Below are positions 8,669-16,681 of a DNA stretch of 44,420 bases, piece by piece (position 1 is the stretch's first letter; every line of letters begins with the position of its first letter). The stretch lies in the NCBI GenBank assembly GCA_031273725.1, contig JAISRG010000066.1:1-44420 (forward strand), written 5' to 3'. A model generated the notes under the pieces. It saw only the letters and a program-made list of their open reading frames with translations. It had not been told where the DNA came from and searched no databases. The DNA comes from Puniceicoccales bacterium. Lineage in GTDB: Bacteria; Verrucomicrobiota; Verrucomicrobiia; Opitutales; JAIRKQ01. The position numbers and the translations under genes were made by a program.

Positions 8669-9589
8669 ATGAAAAAATTTTTATTAGCCGTTGCCGTGAC
8701 CATGGCATTTCTAACCAATTCTTGCGGTGAAGATATTTTTACAACGAAAGAGTCTATCATCCTTGGAATTACCCAGGGGACGACGGAATTTTTACCAATT
8801 TCATCGACCGGGCACCTAATATTGGTCGACCAGTTTCTTTTGAACAAAGAGCCTTTGCCATCCGACGATATTGGCAACATAAAAGCTTTGAAGGCGCAGG
8901 CCAAAAATGCTTATTTTGCAATAATTCAGTTTGGATCCATTCTAGCCGTATTATTTTTATACAGGCGTAGATTCGTTGACATGTTTCTTGGTCTGTTTGG
9001 CCACAATTATCATGGGCGCAATTTGATGCTCAATTTGGTCGCATCATTCCTGCCAGTAGCCATAATTGGACCGTTTATAAGTGGATGGTTGCAAAGGACA
9101 TTATACCACGCCCTTCCCGTTGCCATCGCCCTAATCATTGGCAGCATAATTATGATCCGCATTGAAAAATCCTACAATAAAAAGCGGGTAAAAAGCTACG
9201 GAAAAATTGACAATCTAACATTTGCCAAAAGCTTTTCCATCGGCCTTTGGCAATGCTTAGCTTTCATCCCTGGAACAAGCAGGTCAATGGCAACCATCGT
9301 TGGCGGCTACCAGTGTGGATTGCGCAGGTCGGAAGCGGCAGAATATAGTTTTCTACTTGGTTTCGTAACGCTATCTGCGGCGACCACCTACGAATTAGTA
9401 AAAGACTTTAATGTCATATTTTCATATTTTAGCGTAAAGACATTTTTGCTAGGAATCATCGTAGCCTGCATATCGTCCATGGTGGCAATAAAATTTTTGA
9501 TTTCCTTTATTTCACGCAATGGGATGGTAATTTTTGCCTGGTACAGAATTGTTTTGGCAATTCTAGTTTTTTGCAGTTTTTTCCATTAA
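8669..9589 (+). CDS. uppP: undecaprenyl-diphosphate phosphatase UppP/BacA
   Basis: Integral membrane phosphatase that recycles undecaprenyl pyrophosphate to the lipid carrier used by peptidoglycan and other glycan synthesis. Family motifs are clear: QGTTEFLPISSTGH at residues 36-49 (the Q/ExxxE catalytic motif) and PGTSRSM from residue 201. The membrane segments along the 306 residues fit the family. Unusual is an N-terminal extension of about 25 residues (MKKFLLAVAVTMAFLTNSC) resembling a signal peptide before the normal UppP start. No good internal ATG exists in the first 50 residues, so the extension is probably translated. It is in operon position after glmS and the TPR gene. Confidence 0.95.
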   Translation: MKKFLLAVAVTMAFLTNSCGEDIFTTKESIILGITQGTTEFLPISSTGHLILVDQFLLNKEPLPSDDIGNIKALKAQAKNAYFAIIQFGSILAVLFLYRRRFVDMFLGLFGHNYHGRNLMLNLVASFLPVAIIGPFISGWLQRTLYHALPVAIALIIGSIIMIRIEKSYNKKRVKSYGKIDNLTFAKSFSIGLWQCLAFIPGTSRSMATIVGGYQCGLRRSEAAEYSFLLGFVTLSAATTYELVKDFNVIFSYFSVKTFLLGIIVACISSMVAIKFLISFISRNGMVIFAWYRIVLAILVFCSFFH

Positions 9590-9694
9590 TCCATCGAAAA
9601 TACGGGCATTAAAATTCGCAACGCATAAATTTTTCACAAAAATTCTTGATTTTTGTTACTTATCCATTAAGCCGTTTACCCTAGTCGGAGAAAC

Positions 9695-9931
9695 ATGGCC
9701 AGAATTTGTATAATAACCGGAAAAACTCGTAGCACAGGACGCCACATCATTCGCAGGGGGCAATCTAAGAAGAGTGGAGGCATTGGTACGCACGTTGTAA
9801 AGCGAACGAAACGTTTGTTCAAACCAAATTTGCAACATATCCGCGTATTATTGCCAAGCGGGCAAGTGAAGCGGGTTTGGGTAGCGGTTAAAGCCATAAA
9901 AGCAGGGCTTGTGCAAAAGGTCGTTTCCTAG
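9695..9931 (+). CDS. rpmB: 50S ribosomal protein L28
   Basis: A basic 78-residue protein beginning MARICIITGKTRSTGRH, with GTHVVKRTKRLFKPNLQ and the VKRVWVAVKAIKAG tail typical of L28. A GGAGAAAC ribosome site precedes the ATG. No paired Zn-binding cysteine motif is present, so it is the zinc-free form. It stands between uppP and serS with 105 bases before and 67 bases after it. Confidence 0.95.
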   Translation: MARICIITGKTRSTGRHIIRRGQSKKSGGIGTHVVKRTKRLFKPNLQHIRVLLPSGQVKRVWVAVKAIKAGLVQKVVS

Positions 9932-9998
9932 TAGAATTGGAAGGCATCTGGCGAGCTAGCCAATTATTCTCTTTTTGTCATTTACGGGAGCAGTTGTA

Positions 9999-11267
9999 AT
10001 GTTGTCACTAGAAAGTTTGCGAAAAAATCCCGATGGAATAAAATCCGGCGTTGGCAAAAAAAAGTTTCGGTGCGACGTTGGTAAATTTCTGGAAGTAGAT
10101 GCCCAACGGAGGCGCCATGTGTCTGAATTTGAAGTTTTGAGAGCTGAACAAAAATCAAAAAATGATAAAATGGCAGCTTTAGAAAAGGGATCCACGGAAT
10201 TTTTGAACATTATCGCTGACTTGAAAAATCTTTCATCGAGGGTAAAGGATGCCGAAGCAAAGATTCGGAAAATCGATGGGGAGTGGCAAGAGTTATACCT
10301 ATCTATTCCTAACATTCCCCATGAATCAGTTCCCGTTGGAAAAACAGAAAAGGATAATGTAACGGTTGCAACATGGAGATCCATTGAAGACATATCGCCC
10401 CATGCGATGCCGCACTATGAAATTCCATGGTTTTCGAATGCTATTGATTTTCAACGGGGTGTAAAAGTAACCGGCGCAGGCTTTCCATTTTATATTGGCG
10501 ATATGGCTCGATTTGTTCGTGCTCTTCTAAGCTTTTTCTTGGATGAGGCGAAAAATAATGGTTATACGGAGTTCATGTGTCCCATTTTGGTTAACCCGGA
10601 TAGTGCTACGGCAACTGGCCAGCTGCCAGACAAGGAAGGGATGATGTACCACGATGCCGGGGACAACCTCTACTGCATCCCTACCGCCGAGGTTCCGGTA
10701 ACGAATTTTTTTCGCGATGAAATTTTCGAAGAAGAAGAATTGCCAATTTTCCGTTGCGGTTATACGCCATGTTTTCGCCGTGAAGCGGGAAGCTGGGGGA
10801 AAGATGTCCGCGGATTGAATAGATTGCATCAATTCGATAAGGTCGAACTGGTAAAATGGGTTCATCCCGACAGCAGCTTTCAGGAACTTGAAAATTTGAG
10901 GGCAGACGCAGAAAGAATCCTACAAAAATTGGAAATCCCTTACCGCGTATTGTCCATTTGTACGGGAGACATAGGGTTTGCCCATTCCAAGCAGTATGAT
11001 TTGGAAGTGTGGTCAGGCGGACAAAAGCGCTGGCTCGAAGTATCCAGCTGCAGCAATTTTACAGATTTTCAAGCACGGCGTGCTAGAATAAAGTTCCGAT
11101 CCAGAGCCGATGGGAAGGTACACCACGTTCACACCCTTAACGGATCCGGTCTGGCAATCCCACGGGTGCTGGCCGCCATATTGGAAAATAATCTGCAGAG
11201 TAATTTTTCAGTAAAAGTCCCGGCTATTTTGGTACAGTATTTCGGAAAAGAATATTTAAAATTCTAG
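9999..11267 (+). CDS. serS: serine--tRNA ligase
   Basis: Class II aminoacyl-tRNA synthetase charging tRNA-Ser in the cytoplasm. I choose the ATG at 9999 (MLSLESLRKNPDGIK) over the upstream ATG at 9975, because GGGAG lies 8 bases before it and bacterial SerRS begins this way. An N-terminal antiparallel coiled-coil arm covers about residues 25-100. Motif 2 (FRREAGSWGKDVRGL) is followed by the HQFDKVE stretch, and motif 3 (NGSGLAIPRVLAAILE) lies near the C-terminus. The length of 422 residues is normal. Confidence 0.97.
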   Translation: MLSLESLRKNPDGIKSGVGKKKFRCDVGKFLEVDAQRRRHVSEFEVLRAEQKSKNDKMAALEKGSTEFLNIIADLKNLSSRVKDAEAKIRKIDGEWQELYLSIPNIPHESVPVGKTEKDNVTVATWRSIEDISPHAMPHYEIPWFSNAIDFQRGVKVTGAGFPFYIGDMARFVRALLSFFLDEAKNNGYTEFMCPILVNPDSATATGQLPDKEGMMYHDAGDNLYCIPTAEVPVTNFFRDEIFEEEELPIFRCGYTPCFRREAGSWGKDVRGLNRLHQFDKVELVKWVHPDSSFQELENLRADAERILQKLEIPYRVLSICTGDIGFAHSKQYDLEVWSGGQKRWLEVSSCSNFTDFQARRARIKFRSRADGKVHHVHTLNGSGLAIPRVLAAILENNLQSNFSVKVPAILVQYFGKEYLKF

Positions 11268-11320
11268 AAAGTTGTTTTCATGCTGAAATTGCATTTATTT
11301 TCATAACTTGCACGAAATCT

Positions 11321-12844
11321 ATGGACGAAAAAAAGTTATCCAATGGAGAAAATAAATCCGAAAGAAATGCGATATCTCCTACGCGTGAGGAAGATTTTCC
11401 AGAATGGTATCAGCAGGTAATTAGGGCAGCGGATTTGGCCGATAACAGTCCTGTTCGAGGCTGCATGGTAATCCGTCCCTGGGGATATGCCATTTGGGAA
11501 TTGATTCAAAAATATCTCGATGGAATGTTCAAGGCCACGGGACACAAAAATGCCTATTTCCCCCTTTTCATTCCATTGAAGTATTTTGAAAAGGAGGCGA
11601 CGCATGTGGAAGGCTTTGCAAAGGAATGTGCGATCGTTACGCATACCCGTTTGCAGTCTGATGGGAAAGGTGGCCTAAAGCCGACTTCCGAACTAGATGA
11701 GCCATTGATCGTTCGTCCGACCTCCGAAACGATCATAGGAGAGATGTTTGCCAAATGGGTACAATCCTACCGTGATTTGCCGATAAAGATTAACCAATGG
11801 GCGAATGTTGTTCGCTGGGAAATGCGCACGAGGATGTTTCTGCGCACGACGGAATTTCTATGGCAGGAGGGCCATACTGTCCACGCCACCAGTGAAGAAG
11901 CTCAAAAGGAAGCCCTGGATATGCTGGAATGCTACAGGACTTTTGCCGAAGATTACATGGCAATACCAGTGATTTGTGGAAAAAAATCAGAATCGGAGAA
12001 ATTTCCTGGCGCCGTTTCGACGTTCACGTTTGAAGCGATGATGCAAGATGGGAAAGCTTTGCAGGCTGGAACCTCACATTTTCTCGGCCAAAATTTTGCA
12101 AAATCGTCGAACATAAAATTTACCAATGAAAATGGCCATGAAGAATTTGGATGGACGACATCCTGGGGCGTAACCACAAGACTAATCGGTGGCCTGATCA
12201 TGGCACATTCCGACGACAATGGCCTCGTTTTGCCACCCCACATAGCCCCGACGCAAATCGTCATTTTGCCAATTTATAGGGAAGATTCCAAACAACAAGT
12301 CCTTGCATATTGCCAAACTTTGCAAACGAAATTGTCGCAAACGACCCTGGGGAATGAAAAGTTGCGTGTTGAGATCGACGATCGTGACATTCGTGGCGGA
12401 GAAAAATCCTGGGAGTGGGTTAAAAAAGGTGTTCCCATTCGAATTGAAATTGGTCCACGGGATATGCAGAATGGTTCAATCTGCGTTTACAGGCGTAACA
12501 AATCTCCCAGGGAAAAGGAATTCATTCCCGTTGAGCAATTCATTCGCTCGGCAGCTGAAATACTAGCAGATATCCATACAGCGTTATTCAAACGTGCTCA
12601 AAAATATCGGGAAGAAAAGTCAAAGCACATAAATTCCCAAGAAGAATTTGTTGAATTTTTTAAACAGAAAAATCCAGGCTTTGCATATGCCCATTGGTGT
12701 TGTGACGGTGCCATCGAAGAAAAAATGAAATCGGAACTTGGCATAACAATTCGATGTTTACCGTTCTCGGAAACCTCTCCCGGAACATGTATTTTTACCG
12801 GTAACCCAAGCAAACAGAAGGTCATCTGGGCCAAAAGCTACTAG
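11321..12844 (+). CDS. proS: proline--tRNA ligase, archaeal/eukaryotic type
   Basis: Class IIa synthetase charging tRNA-Pro. At 507 residues, without the editing insertion of the long bacterial form and with a C-terminal domain ending in Tyr (KVIWAKSY), it belongs to the shorter archaeal/eukaryotic-type ProRS that also occurs in scattered bacterial lineages. Visible motifs are RPTSETIIGEMFAKW, the VVRWEMRTRMFLRTTEFLWQEGH motif-2 region, and QAGTSHFLGQNFAK. No ribosome site is obvious at the ATG. It follows serS with a 53-base gap, and its substrate tRNA-Pro(TGG) is also encoded in this window. Confidence 0.96.
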   Translation: MDEKKLSNGENKSERNAISPTREEDFPEWYQQVIRAADLADNSPVRGCMVIRPWGYAIWELIQKYLDGMFKATGHKNAYFPLFIPLKYFEKEATHVEGFAKECAIVTHTRLQSDGKGGLKPTSELDEPLIVRPTSETIIGEMFAKWVQSYRDLPIKINQWANVVRWEMRTRMFLRTTEFLWQEGHTVHATSEEAQKEALDMLECYRTFAEDYMAIPVICGKKSESEKFPGAVSTFTFEAMMQDGKALQAGTSHFLGQNFAKSSNIKFTNENGHEEFGWTTSWGVTTRLIGGLIMAHSDDNGLVLPPHIAPTQIVILPIYREDSKQQVLAYCQTLQTKLSQTTLGNEKLRVEIDDRDIRGGEKSWEWVKKGVPIRIEIGPRDMQNGSICVYRRNKSPREKEFIPVEQFIRSAAEILADIHTALFKRAQKYREEKSKHINSQEEFVEFFKQKNPGFAYAHWCCDGAIEEKMKSELGITIRCLPFSETSPGTCIFTGNPSKQKVIWAKSY

Positions 12845-12945
12845 CATAATTTTGGTAAAACTTCACCTGAAATTGCAAAACAAATCTTTTGCGCCTGTGG
12901 CAATTGTTCATTTCCCGGACAAATTTCGTATTTTTTTATTTTATA

Positions 12946-12973
12946 TTGACAACGTTTTTGACGGAATTACGTT
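12946..12973 (+). promoter_or_regulatory. candidate promoter of the 12998 gene
   Basis: TTGACA at 12946-12951, 16 bases, then TACGTT at 12968-12973. A start near 12980 would leave a short leader before the ATG at 12998. The layout matches the promoters proposed for the genes starting at 2104, 15091 and 43620. Confidence 0.45.
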
Positions 12974-12997
12974 CACCCTTTCTTCCAAGAAATTATC

Positions 12998-13567
12998 ATG
13001 GTTATAGGTATGAATACAACAACAACACAATATGTCCCAAACGGAAGTTCTACATATGTTGGGAATCCCCCACCTTCTTCGTCGTTGTACGATGGGGAAG
13101 AAATCGACGATGACAATGCATGTGATTTTAGCGCAGAATGCCATTCTCCGATACAAATTGATATTCACCAGGCAGAGACCACAGCGACGGAACTTGTGGC
13201 AAGAGTACCTGAAGAGAGATGTAACTCAGTGGAAACGCAACCCAACACGGAAGTTCGATTGGAGACAGAAGAAGCTATTCTGCAACCACACACAGAATCA
13301 CAAAGTAATGCGGGAAAATTAGTTTGTCCAGAGGATGATGTAAATAGTCCAAACGTAGCAAATACATTTTTTTCAGAGTCAGTTTCAAGATTGACTTCAG
13401 AATTAGTACGTAGCGCTAATTTGAATATCTCGACCCTTAACGTTTATAGCAATTCCCTTCGAGAGCAAATGCAACAATATGCACGTAAAATAGAAAACTG
13501 TCAAAAAATAATTGAAGATTACCATGATATACTCTTACGTACCAGGGAAATCATAGGAAATGTGTAA
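12998..13567 (+). CDS. hypothetical protein, disordered N-terminus and helical C-terminus
   Basis: A 189-residue open frame (alternative start at 13010, MNTTTTQYVPNG). Residues 1-125 are polar and acidic, rich in Thr, Ser, Pro, Asn and Glu, with no predicted fold. Residues ~127-187 form a long amphipathic helix likely to be a coiled coil (SANLNISTLNVYSNSLREQ and EIIGNV at the end). No signal peptide or membrane segment is present. I do not recognise a family. The disordered head plus coiled-coil tail resembles secreted effectors or chaperone-type proteins, but that is inference. It sits alone between proS and a decayed IS982-type remnant, with a promoter-like pair upstream. Confidence 0.65.
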   Translation: MVIGMNTTTTQYVPNGSSTYVGNPPPSSSLYDGEEIDDDNACDFSAECHSPIQIDIHQAETTATELVARVPEERCNSVETQPNTEVRLETEEAILQPHTESQSNAGKLVCPEDDVNSPNVANTFFSESVSRLTSELVRSANLNISTLNVYSNSLREQMQQYARKIENCQKIIEDYHDILLRTREIIGNV

Positions 13568-13590
13568 AAACCATAGATTAAAAATAAATT

Positions 13591-13700
13591 TTAAGCGATT
13601 AAAGTTTCGATGATTGACTGTTTTTTGAGCAACCTTTTTTCGGTATTCGGAGTCATATTTTGCTTGGGCCGTGCGATGGGTGCAACCCTCTAGGATAAAC
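13591..13700 (-). pseudogene. decayed C-terminal fragment of an IS982-like transposase
   Basis: On the minus strand the frame ending at 13591 reads KRLLKKQSIIETLIA and stops. RLLxKRSIIETV is a hallmark of IS982-family transposase C-termini. The same stretch with its flanks, in the same orientation, is found at 17749-18000; the two align over about 100 bases, including the block near 13685-13700 (cctctaggataaa). It is far too short to be functional. It lies directly upstream of rplU, so IS sequence may supply part of that gene's leader. Confidence 0.6.
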
Positions 13701-13755
13701 ATGCAAAAAAAACCTTGATTTTTCGCTTATTGTCCATTTATTCCACTTAATTCAT

Positions 13756-14070
13756 ATGAAGGCAGTTATTAGGACACAGGGCAAACAGTTTGCCGTACAG
13801 GAAGGTGACATTTTGTTTGTTGATCGATACGTTGGTTCTTCTGCTGGAGATGAAGTGGTAATAGGTGATATTTTGTTACTCGGTGAAGGTGATGATACCA
13901 AAATAGGAGCTCCTTTGGTCGCAGGAGCTAGCGTTAAAGTAAAGATTTTAGAAAACAAGCGCGCCAAAAAGGTAATGATTTTCAAAAAGAAGCGCCGCAA
14001 GGGGTATCAACGTAAACGTGGACATCGCCAAGAAGTATCGGTGATTAGGGTAGAGTCAATCCAAAGTTAA
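13756..14070 (+). CDS. rplU: 50S ribosomal protein L21
   Basis: A 104-residue protein beginning MKAVIRTQGKQFAVQEGDIL, with GAPLVAGASVKVKIL and a basic KKRRKGYQRKRGHRQ tail, all typical of L21. It binds 23S rRNA with L20. rpmA follows after 12 bases in the conserved L21-L27 order. There is no clear Shine-Dalgarno sequence before the ATG, and the upstream 150 bases contain an IS982-like remnant. Confidence 0.97.
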   Translation: MKAVIRTQGKQFAVQEGDILFVDRYVGSSAGDEVVIGDILLLGEGDDTKIGAPLVAGASVKVKILENKRAKKVMIFKKKRRKGYQRKRGHRQEVSVIRVESIQS

Positions 14071-14082
14071 GCGAGGTTTATT

Positions 14083-14337
14083 ATGGCACATAAGAAGGGA
14101 CAAGGGACATCCAGAAATGGACGAGATAGTGCGGGCAGAAGGCTTGGGGTCAAGAAATATGATGGAGAAGCTGTTCGTGCTGGAAATATTTTGATGCGTC
14201 AACGGGGGACAAAGATTCATCCTGGAAATAACGTTGGTTGCGGGCGTGATCACACATTATTTGCTCTCATCGATGGAATTGTTAAGTGGGACGGCAAACA
14301 TCGCAGGGTAGCTATAAAAGGACTTGAAGTTTCGTAG
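14083..14337 (+). CDS. rpmA: 50S ribosomal protein L27
   Basis: An 84-residue protein, MAHKKGQGTSRNGRDSAGRR, with the conserved IHPGNNVGCGRDHTLFA core. Its N-terminal tail reaches the peptidyl transferase centre. The ATG follows GCGAGGT. In many bacteria obgE is next; here it is not, and an unknown minus-strand gene begins the convergent side. Confidence 0.97.
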   Translation: MAHKKGQGTSRNGRDSAGRRLGVKKYDGEAVRAGNILMRQRGTKIHPGNNVGCGRDHTLFALIDGIVKWDGKHRRVAIKGLEVS

Positions 14338-14505
14338 ACAAAATCCGTTATCTCTTTGGTTCAAACATTCCATGGAGTTTTGTTTGGCCGCAGTTTAAAA
14401 CTGGCATCTTATTGTTTAGATGCCCACACGAATACCAATCTTTGCATTTGGTTTAAAAAAGTATTATGCCGTACTAAAAGGCCCCACATTCTGAAGGAGA
14501 TTGTA

Positions 14506-14580
14506 ATGGAAAGGCAGTTGTGGAAATCGACGGAGGAAGCCAAGAGTGCCACATTAATAGTGCAGCATGGGACAGTATAG
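14506..14580 (+). CDS. possible 24-residue small peptide
   Basis: An AAGGAGA ribosome site sits 5 bases before the ATG at 14506, and a 24-codon frame (MERQLWKSTEEAKSATLIVQ plus four residues) runs to a stop at 14578-14580. The strong translation signal is the only support. It could also be the head of a gene truncated by rearrangement. The 265 bases between rpmA and the convergent 14603-15091 gene hold nothing else I recognise. Confidence 0.25.
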   Translation: MERQLWKSTEEAKSATLIVQHGTV

Positions 14581-14602
14581 CTCCCAAATATGTGAAAATA
14601 TT

Positions 14603-15091
14603 TTATGCCTCATATTGTTCTCTCAGGGCTGGATCAGGTGCTTTACACCAATCTATCAACATGCTTTCTATGGATGGCCAAAGCATAGCCAACGAAGCAG
14701 CCCAGGAACCATAGGCGACTGCATTATTGTCCTGAACACACAATATTATTCCCAATAGCGTCCCACCAATACCCAAAGCTATCCTGCCATATTTAGATCC
14801 GCGTACAATTGTTGCTTGCTGAGGATTCAAGTGATTTCGTGGCTCCACTTGGTCGACTACAAATTGCTCTCCATTCATATGACCAGTTACAACGAGAGTA
14901 ACCGCCCTTTCATCCAATGGTCTTTCTTCGACCACCAATTCAGCTGAATTTCTATTGGCAAGTTCTCGTATGCCTTGCATTTGTCTCACAGCTCTTGGAT
15001 TCCATGTTACCTCTCTCGCTTGTCCTTGCAATTCGTGATAAGCTCCCGGCATACCAAAATTAACAGGGTTAGCGCTAGTATCAATATCCAT
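14603..15091 (-). CDS. hypothetical protein with a C-terminal bilobed hydrophobic hairpin
   Basis: 162 residues. The start at 15091 is firm: AGGAGG (15097-15102) lies 5 bases upstream and a TTGACA promoter pair lies before it. Residues 1-100 are hydrophilic, without a signal peptide. Residues ~104-119 (IALGIGGTLLGIILCV) and ~125-146 (AVAYGSWAASLAMLWPSIES) form two hydrophobic helices joined by a five-residue turn, followed by a short polar tail. I know of no domain match. A long soluble head plus a closely spaced hydrophobic pair is the layout of chlamydial inclusion-membrane (Inc) proteins; the resemblance is architectural only. It is convergent with rpmA. Confidence 0.75.
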   Translation of the reverse strand: MDIDTSANPVNFGMPGAYHELQGQAREVTWNPRAVRQMQGIRELANRNSAELVVEERPLDERAVTLVVTGHMNGEQFVVDQVEPRNHLNPQQATIVRGSKYGRIALGIGGTLLGIILCVQDNNAVAYGSWAASLAMLWPSIESMLIDWCKAPDPALREQYEA

Positions 15092-15123
15092 TTATTCCTC
15101 CTATTTTTGAAAAAACTTCATCG

Positions 15124-15151
15124 ACTGTATTCATATTGTTACTAATGTCAA
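15124..15151 (-). promoter_or_regulatory. candidate promoter of the 15091 gene
   Basis: On the minus strand TTGACA (15146-15151), 16 bases, TACAGT (15124-15129). The transcript would start near 15117 and include the AGGAGG site. It has the same spacing and TAnnnT form as the promoters proposed at 2131, 12946 and 43582. Confidence 0.5.
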
Positions 15152-15266
15152 ATTTTTAACAATAAAAATGGAAATTAATTCGAAGGAAAAAATTCCATTG
15201 GATCGTAACAAATCCATTGTCTTTTTTACAAAAATTCTAAAAATAGTAGTAATTTAGGGGATGTTT

Positions 15267-16316
15267 ATGAATAAGTATATCGAAGAATTTAAAAAAAATG
15301 ATAGGTCAGGTTTACTCCAACACAAGTGTACAACAATAGATAAATCTAAACTGCATCTGCCGGGACCAGATTTTATCAATGAAGTATTTTTACAATCAGA
15401 TAGGTCGATTCCGGTCCTTAATAACCTGTCGCGAATTCGCAATACGGGACGTCTGGGTGGGACAGGGTACATCTCGATCCTTCCCGTAGACCAAGGGATC
15501 GAACACTCGGCAGCTGCCAGCTTCGCCCCAAACCCAGAATATTTTGACCCCGAAAATATTGTAAAATTAGCAATTGAAGGCGGTTGCAGTGCCGTAGCAT
15601 CCACACTGGGAGTGCTGGGGATTGTTTCTAGAAAATATGCTCACAAGATACCATTTGTTGTAAAATTGAACCACAACGAATTAATAACCTATCCCAACAA
15701 ATTTGACCAGATTTATTTCGGCCATGTTCAACAGGCATATGATATGGGTGCCGCTGCCATTGGGGCTACGATTTATTTCGGGTCAGAAGAATCGACTCGC
15801 CAGATACAAGAAACGACGGAAGCATTTCAGTTGGCCCACGAACTTGGCATGGTGACCATCCTTTGGTGTTACCTAAGGAATAATGCATTCAGTGCCGATA
15901 AAGATTACCACACAAGTGCCGACCTGACAGGCCAGGCCAACCATCTGGGAGTAACGATTGAAGCCGATATAATTAAACAAAAATTGCCAACGAACAATGG
16001 AGGTTTCAAAGCATTAAAATTTGGAAAAACTCACGATAAGGTTTATTCGGAATTAACGAGCAATAATCCCATAGATTTAACCCGCTACCAGCTGGCAAAT
16101 TGCTATATGGGCCGAGCAGGGTTGATAAATTCGGGGGGAGCTTCGGGGAATAATGACTTCCATGAGGCAGTTGAAACGGCCATCATCAATAAACGGGCCG
16201 GAGGATCCGGATTAATCTGCGGAAGAAAGGCTTTTCAACGTTCCATGAAAGATGGTGTGATCCTATTGAACGCTATCCAAGATGTTTACCTAGACAAGTC
16301 GATAACCATTGCATGA
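15267..16316 (+). CDS. fructose-bisphosphate aldolase, class I (DhnA/FbaB type)
   Basis: Cleaves fructose-1,6-bisphosphate to dihydroxyacetone phosphate and glyceraldehyde-3-phosphate by a Schiff-base mechanism in glycolysis. Family features are YISILPVDQGIEHS, the VVKLNHNEL strand, GAAAIGATIYFGS, and the phosphate-binding end AGGSGLICGRKAFQRS. I prefer the ATG at 15267 because TAGGGG (15255-15260) abuts the ATG at 15261 but is correctly spaced for 15267. That gives 349 residues, normal for this family. It is a single gene with a hairpin directly after the stop. Confidence 0.93.
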   Translation: MNKYIEEFKKNDRSGLLQHKCTTIDKSKLHLPGPDFINEVFLQSDRSIPVLNNLSRIRNTGRLGGTGYISILPVDQGIEHSAAASFAPNPEYFDPENIVKLAIEGGCSAVASTLGVLGIVSRKYAHKIPFVVKLNHNELITYPNKFDQIYFGHVQQAYDMGAAAIGATIYFGSEESTRQIQETTEAFQLAHELGMVTILWCYLRNNAFSADKDYHTSADLTGQANHLGVTIEADIIKQKLPTNNGGFKALKFGKTHDKVYSELTSNNPIDLTRYQLANCYMGRAGLINSGGASGNNDFHEAVETAIINKRAGGSGLICGRKAFQRSMKDGVILLNAIQDVYLDKSITIA

Positions 16317-16320
16317 CACT

Positions 16321-16344
16321 CGAGGTTTCTATCACAAAACCTCG
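16321..16344 (+). terminator. hairpin after the aldolase gene
   Basis: CGAGGTTT (16321-16328) and AAACCTCG (16337-16344) are a perfect 8-base inverted repeat with an 8-base loop, 4 bases after the aldolase stop codon. No T-run follows, so it may be an mRNA-stabilising hairpin or a Rho-dependent end rather than a classical terminator. Confidence 0.45.
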
Positions 16345-16667
16345 GACGAAAGCACATGATACGAGGTGTATGCTTCTGTGGTTAAAAATTTTTTCGAAAT
16401 TTCATTACTTACGATTTTGAGATTTGCATAGATTAAGTTTTTAGCTAAGAAGCTTTTTTCTCATCTTTGCCATAGCAATAACTTCAAAATTAACAAAGAC
16501 TACCCTGGACATTGCCAATATGATAGCAAAAAATGTTATAAAGAAAACGTGATTTTCCAGGATACTATTTCTGCCACCAAGAGATGCATTTTGCCAGGCA
16601 AAATTTTGTAAATTGTGTATAAAATTTGTATTTTATAAAAATAGATTTTTTTTTACGAAAACAATGT
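16345..16667. other. gene-free stretch between the aldolase gene and the 16682 gene
   Basis: AT-rich, with no translated frame that has a start codon and ribosome site. A minus-strand frame without an ATG start (stop at 16441-16443) encodes one hydrophobic stretch, VFFITFFAIILAMSRVVFV, and could be a gene remnant. Nothing else was recognised. Confidence 0.4.
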
Positions 16668-16673
16668 TATAAT
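16668..16673 (+). promoter_or_regulatory. TATAAT box immediately before the 16682 gene
   Basis: A perfect TATAAT lies only 8 bases before the ATG at 16682. Normal spacing puts the transcription start at about 16680, so the mRNA would have almost no leader. No good -35 match is seen 16-18 bases upstream (T-rich sequence). Confidence 0.4.
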
Positions 16674-16681
16674 ATGTTACC

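Noticed and set aside
14581..14758. Plus-strand frames opposite the bilobed hydrophobic protein
   Set aside because: They are antisense to a gene with a strong promoter and AGGAGG site and have no translation signals of their own.
16441..16632. Minus-strand frame with one hydrophobic stretch
   Set aside because: It has no ATG, GTG or TTG start with a ribosome site. It may be a remnant but cannot be supported as a gene.
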